The notes: generated from the letters alone by a model not told the origin. A stretch of 64,000 nucleotides of DNA from Pseudomonas sp. stari2 (GCF_040760005.1 NZ_CP099760.1:4557501-4621500), one strand, 5' to 3'; shown: positions 52,411-62,417, counted from the first letter of the stretch. Program-made: numbers and translations.

Positions 52411-53208
52411 TCAGTTTGCGGACACCGGCACCACGGCAATCTTGTACGGATCGAATATCTTCAGCATCTGCCCGCTGTCGCGCAGCCCTTGTAGCAGCTT
52501 GCCAAACGCCTCGCCGGTGATCGGCGCTTTCGGACTTAGAATCGCGTAGTGGTGGTAGATCTGGTCGATGCGCTGGGACACCAGTAACTCGTCGCGCACC
52601 TTGTCGTTGCGCAGCAGGTAATCGAACAGATACGAGCGAGTGACCAGCGCAATGTCCGCCCGCCCGCGCAGCACCATCAACAGGTTGCTGTCGTGGGAAT
52701 AGGTCAGCGTGGCATTGTAGGTTTCTGCGAGGTATTTGGGGTCGGCATTGAAGTTGGCGAATTCGTAGTGATAGCCGCTGTACAACGCCAGGCGTTTACC
52801 CTTGAGGTCAGCGAAGTAATTCTGCTGGCGACCGGGCTCGTTTTCCGCGACGAAAATCTCCGCGTCCTCCAGCCCCATGTCGACCGTGGTATGGGGAATG
52901 TCTTTCCAGCCCCAGTCCGGATTCTCGAAGATCGCCATGTCCGTACGGCCTTCCTTGAAATCGCCGAACCGTCGCGGAATCGAGGTGGGGACAAGCTCGA
53001 AACGGTATTCGCTCTGCGAGCTGTTCAATGCAGCGACCAGTTCCGGCAGCAGCCCGGTGTCGGCACCGTTTTCCGGGCGAATGGTGTAAGGCGGAAAATG
53101 CGCTGCCCCCACCCGAACCACTTGCACCGCCTGAGCAGGCAAAACCCAGGATGCAGCCAGCGCTGCGAGCATCAGCCCGGCGGCCATCCGATTTGACGAA
53201 GACTTCAA
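52411..53208 (-). CDS. Family 3 extracellular solute-binding protein
   Basis: About 265 residues. Signal peptide NRMAAGLMLAALAASWVLPAQA is followed by VVRVGAAHFPPYTIRPENGADTGLLPELVAAL, the usual start of amino-acid-binding family 3 proteins, then EGRTDMAIFENPDWGWKD and GRADIALVTRSYLFDYLL. It starts most plausibly at TTG 53208, which has GGAG about 8 bases upstream and gives a normal signal peptide; the ATG at 53241 has no ribosome site. No permease or ATPase gene is adjacent, so it is an orphan binding protein that may serve a distant transporter or a sensor. Ligand unknown. Confidence 0.82.
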   Translation of the reverse strand: MKSSSNRMAAGLMLAALAASWVLPAQAVQVVRVGAAHFPPYTIRPENGADTGLLPELVAALNSSQSEYRFELVPTSIPRRFGDFKEGRTDMAIFENPDWGWKDIPHTTVDMGLEDAEIFVAENEPGRQQNYFADLKGKRLALYSGYHYEFANFNADPKYLAETYNATLTYSHDSNLLMVLRGRADIALVTRSYLFDYLLRNDKVRDELLVSQRIDQIYHHYAILSPKAPITGEAFGKLLQGLRDSGQMLKIFDPYKIAVVPVSAN

Positions 53209-53299
53209 AACACCCCACTCCCCGAAAAAGTACCGTTCCATGCATTCAAGCTAGGCGGTTTCGCCCAGTTAGCCAGTTTCCCGGGCCGATAGAAAGTGA

Positions 53300-53923
53300 T
53301 CAGCGTTCTTCGAGCACCAGGATCAGCGCTTCTTCTGCCAGTTGATCGAGACTCAGACTGCCGCCGGCGCGGAACCAGGTGGTGGTCCAGGACAATGCGC
53401 CCGTGAGAAAACGTCGAGTAATGAACACGTCACCACGGATGAAACCTGCCTCTTTGGCCTCGCCCAGCACTTGCAGCCAGAGGTCTTCGTAGATGTCCCG
53501 CAGCGCCAGCACCCTGGCCTGACCGTCTTCGGACAGCGAGCGCCACTCATACACCAGCACCGCCATCGCTTCGCCGCTGCCGCCCATGATCGACTGCAAT
53601 TCGCAGCGGATCAGCGCCAGCACCCGCTCACGCACATCGTCCGCTTCGGCCAGGGCTGCACGCATCAGTGCCGTGTTGTAGCGGATGGTTTCTTCCATCA
53701 CCGCCCGCAGGATTTCATCCTTGCTCTTGAAGTGATGAAAGATGCTGCCGGACTGAATCCCCACGGCACCGGCAAGATCGCGCACCGTGGTGCGCTCATA
53801 GCCTTTGTTGCGGAACAGGTGGGCCGCCACTTGCAGCAGTTTGCCGCGAGCGCTGTCCGGATCGGTCAGCTGGCCGGCATCGACCAGTTCACGCATGACC
53901 CTCAGGGCTTTTTGCTCGTCCAC
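53300..53923 (-). CDS. atuR: TetR-family regulator of terpene utilisation AtuR
   Basis: A 207-residue TetR repressor. Helix-turn-helix at about residues 25-75: ARGKLLQVAAHLFRNKGYERTTVRDLAGAVGIQ, then GSIFHHFKSKDEILRAVM. The C-terminal domain contains WRSLSEDGQARVLALRDIYEDLW. It is divergent from atuABCDEF, as in P. aeruginosa, where AtuR represses the cluster until terpenoid intermediates appear. The GTG start at 53923 has GGAGAG six bases upstream. Two inverted 18-bp elements in the intergenic region are its likely operators. Confidence 0.85.
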   Translation of the reverse strand: MDEQKALRVMRELVDAGQLTDPDSARGKLLQVAAHLFRNKGYERTTVRDLAGAVGIQSGSIFHHFKSKDEILRAVMEETIRYNTALMRAALAEADDVRERVLALIRCELQSIMGGSGEAMAVLVYEWRSLSEDGQARVLALRDIYEDLWLQVLGEAKEAGFIRGDVFITRRFLTGALSWTTTWFRAGGSLSLDQLAEEALILVLEER

Positions 53924-54010
53924 CCGTTCTCTCCTACAGTCGATCAGTCAAATGCGCCGTACGCTGCAGAAACGGCGGCGTTGCGCGGGCAATTTAAGCC
54001 GCCGGCGGTG

Positions 54011-54072
54011 ACCAAGCAAGCGCTTGGGCAGAAGATAATTTCGCCTGTTTACAAACCAAGCGCTTGCTTGGT
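54011..54072. promoter_or_regulatory. Paired inverted operators in the atuR-atuA intergenic region
   Basis: ACCAAGCAAGCGCTTGGG (54011-54028) and the reverse complement of 54055-54072 (ACCAAGCAAGCGCTTGGT) agree at 17 of 18 positions. Each contains the perfect palindrome CAAGCGCTTG, centred 40 bp apart, about four helical turns. The AT-rich core between them is probably where the divergent promoters lie. Two repressor dimers on one face of the DNA are suggested. Confidence 0.72.
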
Positions 54073-54117
54073 AGCCTCGATACACTTCTGTCACAGGCTT
54101 CTGAGTCGGAGATCAAA

Positions 54118-55908
54118 ATGCCCACCACGGTTCGCATTGGATGCGCCAGCGCATTCTGGGGAGACACCTCGACCGCCGCCGCACAGCTTGTGGCCGGAGG
54201 ACAGCTGGATTATCTGGTCTTCGACTATCTGGCCGAAATAACCATGTCGATCATGGCTGGCGCGCGCATGAAGGACCCGCAGGCGGGATTTGCCGGCGAT
54301 TTCATCGAAGTCCTCGCGCCTCTGTTGCCGCAACTGGCCGAACAGAAGATTCGCGTCATCAGCAATGCCGGCGGGGTCAATCCAAATGCCTGCGCCGCCG
54401 CGCTACAAGCGGCCTGCGACAAGGCCGGCGTATCGCTGAAAATCGCCGTGCTGTCGGGCGATGACCTGCAACCGCACTTCAAACAGCTCGCCACCCAGGG
54501 CATCACGGAAATGTTCAGCGGCGCCCCGCTGCCGCCGATGTGTGTTTCGACCAACGCCTACCTCGGCGCGCCGGGCATTGTCGAAGCGCTGCGCCTGGGC
54601 GCCGACATCGTCATCACCGGTCGCGTGGTCGACAGCGCAGTGGTCAGCGCTGCGCTGGTGCATGAATTTGGCTGGTCATGGCACGACTACGACAAACTCG
54701 CGCAAGCCGCCCTGGCCGGGCACATCATCGAATGTGGCGCGCAATGCACCGGCGGCAATTTCACCGATTGGCGCGATGTGCCGGATTACGAGCACATCGG
54801 TTTCCCGATCGTCGAAGTCAGCGCCGACGGCCAGTTCATCGTCAGCAAACCCGAGGGCTCCGGCGGGCTGGTGACCCCCCTGACCGTCGGCGAACAGATG
54901 CTCTACGAAATCGGCAATCCGCAGGCCTATCTGTTGCCCGACGTGGTCTGCGATTTCAGCCAGGTCAAACTCCAGCAACACGGCAAAAACGCCGTGCGGG
55001 TCCACGGTGCCAAAGGCCTGCCGCCCAGCGACCAATACAAGGTCAGTGCAACCTGTCCGGACGGTTTCCGTTGTACCGCCAGTTGCCTGATAGCCGGGAT
55101 TGACGCGGTGGAAAAAGCCCGACGCGTCAGCCAGGCGATCCTCGACAAAACCTCGGAAATGCTCGACCACCAAGGCTTCGGGCCATACACCGAAACCCAC
55201 GTCGAACTGCTTGGCAGCGAAGCCACCTACGGCCCTCACGGCCAGCGCCGGGACAGTCGCGAAGTGGTGATCAAACTCGCCGTGCGCCACCCCAACAAAC
55301 AAGCGCTGATCCTGTTCTCCCGAGAAATCGCCCAGGCCGCGACCGGCATGGCGCCGGGGCTGACCGGCATCGTCGGCGGACGGCCGACGGTGTATCCGCT
55401 GATCCGTCTGTTCTCCTTCCTCATCGACAAAAGCGCCTGCACATTGCAGATCGACATCGCCGGCGAATCTCACCCGTTCGCCCTGCCCGCCCCCGCCACC
55501 CTCGACAGCCAGGATCTGCCCCTGCCCCACGAAACGCCCAAACCCCAGGGCCGCGCCGACGCGAGCGTGCCGTTGGTCAAACTGGCGGTGGCGCGCTCCG
55601 GCGACAAGGGCAATCACAGCAACATTGGCGTCATGCCACGTCGTCCCGAATACCTGCCGTGGATCGCCGAAGCACTGACCCCGGCGGTGGTCGTCGACTG
55701 GATGAGCCATGTCCTCGACCCAATTCACGGTCGGGTCGAACGCTGGTATCTGCCCGGCACCCACAGCCTCAACTTCCTGCTGGAAAATGCCCTTGGTGGC
55801 GGCGGCGTGGCGAGTTTGCGCATCGACCCGCAAGGCAAGGCCTTCGCCCAACAACTACTGGAAATCCAGATCCCGGTGCCGCAGAGCATCGCCGAACAGT
55901 TCGACTAG
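54118..55908 (+). CDS. atuA: AtuA, DUF1446-family protein of acyclic terpene utilisation
   Basis: A 596-residue protein of the DUF1446/AtuA family, conserved in all atu clusters and needed for citronellol and geraniol growth, but without a settled biochemical role. Family landmarks are [81 protein letters not shown] and a C-terminal domain with [15 protein letters not shown]. The ATG at 54118 has GGAG upstream; an earlier in-frame start overlaps the operator. First gene of the atuABCDEF operon. Confidence 0.92.
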   Translation: MPTTVRIGCASAFWGDTSTAAAQLVAGGQLDYLVFDYLAEITMSIMAGARMKDPQAGFAGDFIEVLAPLLPQLAEQKIRVISNAGGVNPNACAAALQAACDKAGVSLKIAVLSGDDLQPHFKQLATQGITEMFSGAPLPPMCVSTNAYLGAPGIVEALRLGADIVITGRVVDSAVVSAALVHEFGWSWHDYDKLAQAALAGHIIECGAQCTGGNFTDWRDVPDYEHIGFPIVEVSADGQFIVSKPEGSGGLVTPLTVGEQMLYEIGNPQAYLLPDVVCDFSQVKLQQHGKNAVRVHGAKGLPPSDQYKVSATCPDGFRCTASCLIAGIDAVEKARRVSQAILDKTSEMLDHQGFGPYTETHVELLGSEATYGPHGQRRDSREVVIKLAVRHPNKQALILFSREIAQAATGMAPGLTGIVGGRPTVYPLIRLFSFLIDKSACTLQIDIAGESHPFALPAPATLDSQDLPLPHETPKPQGRADASVPLVKLAVARSGDKGNHSNIGVMPRRPEYLPWIAEALTPAVVVDWMSHVLDPIHGRVERWYLPGTHSLNFLLENALGGGGVASLRIDPQGKAFAQQLLEIQIPVPQSIAEQFD

Positions 55909-55920
55909 AGGATTGGCACC

Positions 55921-56790
55921 ATGGCGTATGAATCGATTTTCAGAGCCGATCTGTTCAGCGGCCAGACCGTCATCGTCACCGGGGGCGGCAGTGGCATCGG
56001 ACGTTGCACCGCCCACGAACTGGCGGCGCTCGGGGCCAACGTGGTGCTGGTCGGACGCAAGCCGGAAAAGCTGCAAACCGTCGCCGCTGAAATTGCCGAG
56101 GATGGCGGGCGCGCACACTGGAAGGTCTGCGATATCCGTGACGAAGAGGCGGTAAAGGCGCTGGTCAGCGAGCTGATCCGCGAGCACGGTCCGATCCACG
56201 GACTTGTCAACAATGCCGGGGGGCAGTACCCGTCGCCCTTGGCCTCGATCAATCAGAAAGGTTTCGAAACCGTGCTGCGGACCAACCTGGTTGGCGGTTT
56301 CCTGATGGCCCGGGAAGTGTTCAACCAGTCGATGAGCAAACACGGCGGCAGCATCGTCAACATGCTCGCCGACATGTGGGGCGGCATGCCCGGAATGGGT
56401 CACTCCGGCGCTGCCCGTTCGGGCATGGACAACTTCACCAAGACCGCGGCATTCGAATGGGGTTACGCCGGCGTTCGGGTTAACGCAGTGGCGCCGGGCT
56501 GGATCGCTTCCAGCGGCATGGACACTTACGAAGGTGCGTTCAAAGCCGTGATTCCGACCTTGCGCGAACACGTGCCGCTCAAGCGCATCGGCACCGAATC
56601 CGAGGTCAGCGCGGCGATCGTGTTTCTGCTCAGCCCGGCAGCCGCGTTCATCAGCGGCAGCACCTTGCGCATCGACGGCGCGGCCAGCCTGGGCAGTCGC
56701 GCCTGGCCTCTGCACAAGGCGACCCACAGCGAATCCTTCAACGGCTTCCACCGGGCCTATATGCCGGACGTCTTGAAGGACAAGGAGTAA
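55921..56790 (+). CDS. atuB: AtuB, short-chain dehydrogenase of terpene utilisation
   Basis: A 289-residue SDR. The cofactor loop is VTGGGSGIGRCTAHEL and the NAG motif is LVNNAGGQ. The active-site region reads GHSGAARSGMDNFTKTAAFEW, the form found in trans-2-enoyl-CoA and 2,4-dienoyl-CoA reductase relatives, where the YxxxK motif is not canonical. It is thought to oxidise or reduce terpenoid alcohol or CoA intermediates in the citronellol pathway. It starts 12 bp after atuA. Confidence 0.9.
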   Translation: MAYESIFRADLFSGQTVIVTGGGSGIGRCTAHELAALGANVVLVGRKPEKLQTVAAEIAEDGGRAHWKVCDIRDEEAVKALVSELIREHGPIHGLVNNAGGQYPSPLASINQKGFETVLRTNLVGGFLMAREVFNQSMSKHGGSIVNMLADMWGGMPGMGHSGAARSGMDNFTKTAAFEWGYAGVRVNAVAPGWIASSGMDTYEGAFKAVIPTLREHVPLKRIGTESEVSAAIVFLLSPAAAFISGSTLRIDGAASLGSRAWPLHKATHSESFNGFHRAYMPDVLKDKE

Positions 56791-56793
56791 GCC

Positions 56794-58410
56794 ATGCCGG
56801 TCATTCAATCCCAGCTCGATTCGCACAGCGAAGCCTTCGCCCGCAACCGCGCAGCCATGCTCGCCGCTATCGAGCAAGTTCAGCAACTTGAGCAGAACCT
56901 GCTGAACAAGGCCGCCGAAGCCAAACCGAAATTCGACAAGCGCGGACAACTGCTGCCCCGCGAACGCCTGAACCTGCTGCTCGACCCTGGCGCACCGTTC
57001 CTCGAACTGGCGAGCCTGGCCGGCTACAGACTGCACGACGACAAGGACGGCAGTTCGGCAGGAGGCGGCTTGATCGCCGGCATTGGTTACGTGTCCGGTG
57101 TGCGCGCCTTGATCGTGGCGAACAACAGCGCGATCAAGGGCGGGACGATTTCCCCGTCGGGTCTGAAAAAATCCCTGCGCCTGCAACAGATTGCCCAGGA
57201 AAACAAACTGCCGGTCATCACCCTCGCCGAAAGCGGCGGTGCCAACCTCAATTACGCGGCGGAGATTTTCGTCGAAGGCGCACGCAGCTTTGCCAATCAG
57301 GCGCGCATGTCGGCCATGGGTTTGCCGCAGATCACCGTGGTTCACGGCTCGGCCACGGCCGGTGGCGCGTATCAGCCGGGGCTGTCGGATTACGTGGTGG
57401 TGGTGCGCGGCAAGGCCAAGCTGTTTCTTGCCGGCCCGCCGTTGCTTAAAGCAGCGACCGGTGAAGTCGCCACCGACGAAGAACTGGGTGGCGCCGAGAT
57501 GCACGCGCAAGTCGCCGGCACCGCCGAATACCTGGCCGAAAACGATGCCGATGGCGTGCGTCAGGTGCGGGAAATCGTCAGCCTGTTGAACTGGAATGAA
57601 CAACTGCCGTGGCTGCCCGAACCGCAATTCAAAGAACCGTTGTACCCCATAGACGAACTGCTCGGGCTGATCCCGGACGACCCGAAAAAACCCTACGACG
57701 TGCGCGAAATCATCGCGCGGATCGCCGACGAATCACGCTTTCTGGAGTTCAAGGGTGAATTCGATCAGCAGACCGTTTGTGGCCACCTGAAAATTCAGGG
57801 CCGCGCCTGCGGCTTCATCGGCAATAACGGCCCGATCACGCCCAACGGCGCGAGCAAGGCAGCGCAGTTCATTCAACTGTGTGACCAGAGCCAGACACCG
57901 CTGCTGTTTTTCCATAACACCACCGGATTCATGGTCGGCACCGAATCGGAACAGCACGGCGTGATCAAGCACGGCTCGAAACTGATCCAGGCCGTGGCCA
58001 ATGCGCGGGTGCCGAAACTGACCATCGTGGTCGGCGGTTCCTACGGCGCGGGCAACTACGCGATGTGCGGGCGCGGCCTCGATCCGCGCTTTATCTTCGC
58101 CTGGCCCAACAGCCGCACTGCGGTGATGGGTGGCGCCCAGGCCGGCAAGGTGCTGCGCATCGTCACCGAAGCCAAACAGCTCAAGGACGGCCTGGTGCCC
58201 GACCCGAAAATGCTCGACATGCTGGAGCAGGTCACCGCGCAGAAACTCGACAGCCAGTCCACCGCCCTCTACGGCAGCGCCAACCTGTGGGACGACGGGC
58301 TGATCGATCCGCGCGACACCCGAACCCTGCTCGGTTACCTGCTGGACATCTGCCACGAAGCCGACATCCGCACGTTGCAACCCAACAGCTTCGGCGTCAG
58401 CCGGTTCTGA
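56794..58410 (+). CDS. atuC: AtuC, geranyl-CoA carboxylase beta (carboxyltransferase) subunit
   Basis: A 538-residue acyl-CoA carboxylase beta subunit. Two crotonase-fold halves carry the acyl-CoA and carboxybiotin sites: RGQLLPRERLNLLLDPG, AESGGANLNYAAE and GSATAGGAYQPGLSDYVV in the N-half, and FLHNTTGFMVG-like and GGSYGAGNYAMCGRGLDPRF in the C-half. With AtuF it carboxylates cis-geranyl-CoA. The methylcrotonyl-CoA paralogue LiuB is similar; the atu context decides. It starts 3 bp after atuB. Confidence 0.92.
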   Translation: MPVIQSQLDSHSEAFARNRAAMLAAIEQVQQLEQNLLNKAAEAKPKFDKRGQLLPRERLNLLLDPGAPFLELASLAGYRLHDDKDGSSAGGGLIAGIGYVSGVRALIVANNSAIKGGTISPSGLKKSLRLQQIAQENKLPVITLAESGGANLNYAAEIFVEGARSFANQARMSAMGLPQITVVHGSATAGGAYQPGLSDYVVVVRGKAKLFLAGPPLLKAATGEVATDEELGGAEMHAQVAGTAEYLAENDADGVRQVREIVSLLNWNEQLPWLPEPQFKEPLYPIDELLGLIPDDPKKPYDVREIIARIADESRFLEFKGEFDQQTVCGHLKIQGRACGFIGNNGPITPNGASKAAQFIQLCDQSQTPLLFFHNTTGFMVGTESEQHGVIKHGSKLIQAVANARVPKLTIVVGGSYGAGNYAMCGRGLDPRFIFAWPNSRTAVMGGAQAGKVLRIVTEAKQLKDGLVPDPKMLDMLEQVTAQKLDSQSTALYGSANLWDDGLIDPRDTRTLLGYLLDICHEADIRTLQPNSFGVSRF

Positions 58411-58439
58411 TTGCCACGGACTCAAGGAGAACAATAAAA

Positions 58440-59597
58440 ATGATCTTCACCCCGGAACACGAAGCCCTGCGCCGCACCGTCCGCCAATTCGTCGAGCACG
58501 AGATCAACCCGCACGTCGATGAATGGGAAAAGGCCGGGCGCTTTCCGATCCACGAGATTTTCCGCAAGGCCGGCGAACTCGGTCTGCTGGGGATTTCCAA
58601 GCCGGAAAAATTCGGCGGCATGGGCCTGGATTACAGCTATTCGATCGTCGCCGCCGAAGAGTTCGGCACCATCCACTGTGGCGGCATTCCAATGTCGATC
58701 GGCGTGCAGACCGACATGTGTACTCCCGCCCTCGCCCGCTTCGGTTCCGATGAATTGCGCGAAGAGTTTTTGCGCCCGGCGATCACCGGCGAGCAGGTCG
58801 GCTGCATCGGCGTCTCGGAAGTCGGTGCCGGCTCCGATGTCGCCGGGCTCAAGACCACCGCGCGCAAGGACGGCGACGACTATGTGATCAACGGCAGCAA
58901 GATGTGGATCACCAACTCGCCGAGCGCCGACTTCATCTGCCTGCTGGCCAACACTTCGGACGACAAGCCGCACGTCAACAAGTCGCTGATCATGGTACCG
59001 ATGAACACACCGGGCATCAGCCTCAGTTCGCACCTGGACAAGCTCGGCATGCGCAGCTCGGAAACCGCCCAAGTGTTTTTCGACAACGTACGCGTGCCCC
59101 AGCGCAATCGCATCGGCCATGAAGGCGCCGGGTTCATGATGCAGATGCTGCAATTCCAGGAGGAACGCCTGTTCGGCGCGGCCAACATGATCAAGGGCCT
59201 GGAATACTGCGTCGACAGCACCATCGAGTACTGCAAGGAGCGCAAGACCTTCGGCAACGCGCTGATCGACAATCAGGTGATCCATTTCCGCCTCGCCGAA
59301 TTGCAGACCGAAATCGAATGCCTGCGAGCGCTGGTCTATCAGGCCACCGAGCAATACGTGAAAGGCCAGGACGTCACCCGACTGGCCTCGATGGCCAAAC
59401 TCAAGGCCGGGCGTCTCGGCCGCGAAGTCAGTGACAGTTGCCTGCAGTACTGGGGCGGCATGGGCTTCATGTGGGACAACCCGGTGGCCCGTGCCTATCG
59501 CGATGTGCGACTGGTGTCGATTGGCGGCGGCGCCGACGAAATCATGCTGGGCATCATCTGCAAACTGATGGGCATCCTGCCGGGGAAAAAGAAATGA
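58440..59597 (+). CDS. atuD: AtuD, citronellyl-CoA dehydrogenase
   Basis: A 385-residue acyl-CoA dehydrogenase. Landmarks are FTPEHEALRRTVRQFVEHEINP, the FAD and substrate motifs GVSEVGAGSDVAGLKTTA and WITNSPSADFICLLA, RKTFGNALIDNQVIHFRLA and the C-terminal QYWGGMGFMWDNPVARAYRDVR, then GGGADEIML. The catalytic glutamate is expected near the end. It forms the 2,3 double bond of citronellyl-CoA, giving geranyl-CoA for AtuC/AtuF. AAGGAG lies upstream of the ATG. Confidence 0.9.
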   Translation: MIFTPEHEALRRTVRQFVEHEINPHVDEWEKAGRFPIHEIFRKAGELGLLGISKPEKFGGMGLDYSYSIVAAEEFGTIHCGGIPMSIGVQTDMCTPALARFGSDELREEFLRPAITGEQVGCIGVSEVGAGSDVAGLKTTARKDGDDYVINGSKMWITNSPSADFICLLANTSDDKPHVNKSLIMVPMNTPGISLSSHLDKLGMRSSETAQVFFDNVRVPQRNRIGHEGAGFMMQMLQFQEERLFGAANMIKGLEYCVDSTIEYCKERKTFGNALIDNQVIHFRLAELQTEIECLRALVYQATEQYVKGQDVTRLASMAKLKAGRLGREVSDSCLQYWGGMGFMWDNPVARAYRDVRLVSIGGGADEIMLGIICKLMGILPGKKK

Positions 59598-60391
59598 GCG
59601 CCCTGCCCGATTGTCAGACGCTGCTGCTGGAACGGCACAACGGCGTGTTGCACATCACCCTCAATCGCCCGGAATGCCGCAACGCCATGAGCCTGCAAAT
59701 GGTCGCCGAGTTACGCGCAATTCTGGCCACTGTGCGCGATGACCGCAGCGTGCGCGCCTTGGTGCTCAGCGGTGCCGGCGGGCATTTCTGCGCCGGTGGC
59801 GACATCAAGGACATGGCCAACGCCCGCGCCCAGGGCAGCGAAGCCTATCGCGAGTTGAACCGAGCCTTCGGGTCACTGCTGGAAGAAGCACAGCACGCGC
59901 CGCAAGTGCTGATCACCGTGTTGCAGGGCGCTGTGCTCGGGGGCGGCTTCGGGCTGGCCTGTGTCAGCGATATCGCCATCGCCGATCATCAGGCGCAGTT
60001 CGGTTTGCCGGAAACCAGTCTTGGTCTGCTGCCGGCGCAGATCGCGCCGTTTGTGGTGCAGCGCATCGGCCTCACTGAAGCCCGCCGCCTGGCGCTGACC
60101 GCCGCGCGTTTTGACGGCCATCAGGCACGGCGTCTGGGGCTGGTGCACTTTGTCGAGCAGGATTCCCAGGCGCTTGCCGAACGTTTGGATGAAGTGCTGC
60201 AACATGTGCTGTGCTGCGCCCCCGAAGCGAATGCCGCCACCAAGAAACTTTTGCTGGCCAGCGCCGGCCAACCATCGAGTGAATTGCTGGATGAAGCGGC
60301 GCAGTGGTTCAGCGAAGCCGTGACCGGTGCCGAAGGTATCGAAGGCACGATGGCGTTTGTGCAAAAACGCAAACCCGGATGGAGCACCTGA
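59594..60391 (+). CDS. atuE: AtuE, isohexenylglutaconyl-CoA hydratase
   Basis: A 265-residue crotonase-fold hydratase. Oxyanion-hole motifs are HFCAGGDIKDM and GAVLGGGFGLACVSDIAIA, and the substrate loop is FGLPETSLGLLPAQIAPFVV. It hydrates isohexenylglutaconyl-CoA, the product of geranyl-CoA carboxylation. The ATG overlaps the atuD stop codon (ATGA). The methylglutaconyl-CoA hydratase LiuC is a close relative; operon position decides. Confidence 0.88.
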   Translation: MSALPDCQTLLLERHNGVLHITLNRPECRNAMSLQMVAELRAILATVRDDRSVRALVLSGAGGHFCAGGDIKDMANARAQGSEAYRELNRAFGSLLEEAQHAPQVLITVLQGAVLGGGFGLACVSDIAIADHQAQFGLPETSLGLLPAQIAPFVVQRIGLTEARRLALTAARFDGHQARRLGLVHFVEQDSQALAERLDEVLQHVLCCAPEANAATKKLLLASAGQPSSELLDEAAQWFSEAVTGAEGIEGTMAFVQKRKPGWST

Positions 60392-60401
60392 CCTTGCGAA
60401 A

Positions 60402-60411
60402 GCGAGCTCGC
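60402..60411. repeat. Short REP-like palindrome between atuE and atuF
   Basis: GCGAGCTCGC is a perfect 10-bp palindrome within a GCGAAAGCGAGCTCGCG context similar to pseudomonad REP sequences. It sits in the 64-bp atuE-atuF gap. Only a fragment is present, so the call is weak. Confidence 0.3.
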
Positions 60412-60455
60412 GATGAGGCCCTCCAATCCACCGCCAACATTCAGGAAAAACCACC

Positions 60456-62417
60456 ATGCCCGCCCTCCACAAAGTCCTGATCGCCAACCGCGGTGAAATC
60501 GCCTGCCGCATCCAGCGCACCGCCCAGGCCCTCGGTTATCGCACGGTCGCGGTGTTCAGCGACGCCGACGCCGATGCGCTGCATGTCCGAATGGCGGACG
60601 AGGCAGTGAACATCGGCCCGGCACCGGTTCAACAGTCCTACCTGAATATCCCGGCGATCCTCGACGCCGCCCGGCGCAGCGGTGCCGACGCCATACACCC
60701 AGGCTACGGCTTCCTCTCGGAAAATGCCGAATTCGCCCGCGCCTGCGAACAGGCCGGCCTGACCTTCATCGGCCCCAGCGTCGAAGCCATCGAGCTGATG
60801 GGCAGCAAACGCCAGTCGAAAATTGCCATGCTCGCCGCCGGAGTGCCGTGCATCGCCGGCTATCAAGGTGCCGAGCAGGACGACGCAACCCTGACCCTTG
60901 AAGCCGAACGCATCGGCTATCCACTGATGATCAAGGCCAGCGCCGGCGGTGGCGGACGCGGCATGCGGCTGGTGCATCACGCCGAGGATCTGACGGCGCA
61001 ATTGCGCACGGCGCGCTCTGAAGCCCTCAACGGATTCGGCAGCGACGAACTGATCCTCGAACAGGCCCTGATCGAACCACGGCATGTCGAGATTCAGCTT
61101 TTCGGCGACCAGCACGGCAACCTGATTTACCTCGGCGAACGAGACTGCTCGATCCAGCGTCGTCACCAGAAGGTCATCGAGGAAGCGCCGTGCCCGGTAA
61201 TGACCGAAGAACTGCGCCAGGCGATGGGCGAAGCGGCGCTCAAGGCTGGGCGGGCGGTGAACTATGTGGGTGCCGGCACCGTTGAGTTCCTGCTCGATGC
61301 CCGCGGCCAGTTCTACTTTCTGGAGATGAATACCCGGTTGCAGGTCGAACACCCGGTAACCGAATTGATTACCGGGCTGGACCTGGTGTCCTGGCAACTT
61401 TTGGTTGCCGAAGGCCAGCCGCTGCCGTTGACCCAGGCGCAGGTAAAACTCGAAGGCCACGCCATGGAAGTGCGTCTCTACGCCGAGGACCCGGCCCAGG
61501 GATTTCTGCCTCAGACCGGTCGTGTCGAAACCTGGGCACCGGTGCTGGATCGTGGGGCGCGGGTTGATCACGGGCTGATCGAAGGTCAGTCGATCTCACC
61601 GTTCTACGACCCGATGCTCGGCAAACTGATCACACACGGCGCGACCCGCGAAGAGGCCCGGCGCAAACTGTTGTGCGCGGTGCAGGACAGCGTGTTGCTC
61701 GGCGTGCAGAGCAATCAGCGACTGCTCGCCAGTCTGTTGCAGCATCCGCAGTTCATCAGCGGTGAGTTCAGCACCGGGTTTATCCCGCAACACTTCGCCG
61801 ATCATCCTTGTCTGCATCCCCATACACCGAGCGCCGAAGAACTCGCAGTGGCGGCGCTGCTGTTTTATCAATCCGCCGCAGGTTCGCACCGCACACCGCT
61901 GGCCGGTTGGCGCAACAACGCTGGCGCGCCGCTGAACTATCGGCTGGGTCTCGACGATCAGGCGTGGAGTGTGCATTTGCTCGCCGCCCCAGATGGCATC
62001 GTTCGGGTTCAAGTGGCTGAACGTGCCTTCGAACTGAAGCTCATCGAATACAACGAACGCTCGATATCCCTGGAAATCGAAGGCCTGCGCCGACGCCACG
62101 CCTATCGGCTGCACGACGACCAGCTCTGGCTGTTCACCCGTCCCGGCAGCCTGCGCCTGGTGGATCGAACTCATGCCGTGATCGACAGTCAGACCAGCGT
62201 CAGCACCGGCACCTTGAAAGCCCCGATGGATGGCGCAATCATCGATGTGCTTGTCAGCGAAGGCAGCCCGGTCAGCAAAGGCCAGTTGCTGGTGGTGCTG
62301 GAGGCGATGAAAATGGAGCACCCGCTCAAGGCCGGCATCGATGGCGTACTCAAGCGGGTGCAGGTCAAGGTCGGCGATCAGGTGAAAAATCGTCAGGTTC
62401 TGTTGCAGGTCGAGTAG
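60456..62417 (+). CDS. atuF: AtuF, geranyl-CoA carboxylase alpha (biotin-containing) subunit
   Basis: A 653-residue biotin-dependent carboxylase subunit. Biotin carboxylase domain about 1-445 (KVLIANRGEIACRIQRTAQ, ATP loop KASAGGGGRGMR, ERDCSIQRRHQKVIEE, EMNTRLQVEHPVTEL), a linker, and a C-terminal biotinyl domain with Lys619 in EAMKMEHPL. It pairs with AtuC for geranyl-CoA carboxylation in the citronellol pathway. It is the last recognised atu gene here; atuG and atuH of P. aeruginosa do not follow. Confidence 0.93.
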   Translation: MPALHKVLIANRGEIACRIQRTAQALGYRTVAVFSDADADALHVRMADEAVNIGPAPVQQSYLNIPAILDAARRSGADAIHPGYGFLSENAEFARACEQAGLTFIGPSVEAIELMGSKRQSKIAMLAAGVPCIAGYQGAEQDDATLTLEAERIGYPLMIKASAGGGGRGMRLVHHAEDLTAQLRTARSEALNGFGSDELILEQALIEPRHVEIQLFGDQHGNLIYLGERDCSIQRRHQKVIEEAPCPVMTEELRQAMGEAALKAGRAVNYVGAGTVEFLLDARGQFYFLEMNTRLQVEHPVTELITGLDLVSWQLLVAEGQPLPLTQAQVKLEGHAMEVRLYAEDPAQGFLPQTGRVETWAPVLDRGARVDHGLIEGQSISPFYDPMLGKLITHGATREEARRKLLCAVQDSVLLGVQSNQRLLASLLQHPQFISGEFSTGFIPQHFADHPCLHPHTPSAEELAVAALLFYQSAAGSHRTPLAGWRNNAGAPLNYRLGLDDQAWSVHLLAAPDGIVRVQVAERAFELKLIEYNERSISLEIEGLRRRHAYRLHDDQLWLFTRPGSLRLVDRTHAVIDSQTSVSTGTLKAPMDGAIIDVLVSEGSPVSKGQLLVVLEAMKMEHPLKAGIDGVLKRVQVKVGDQVKNRQVLLQVE

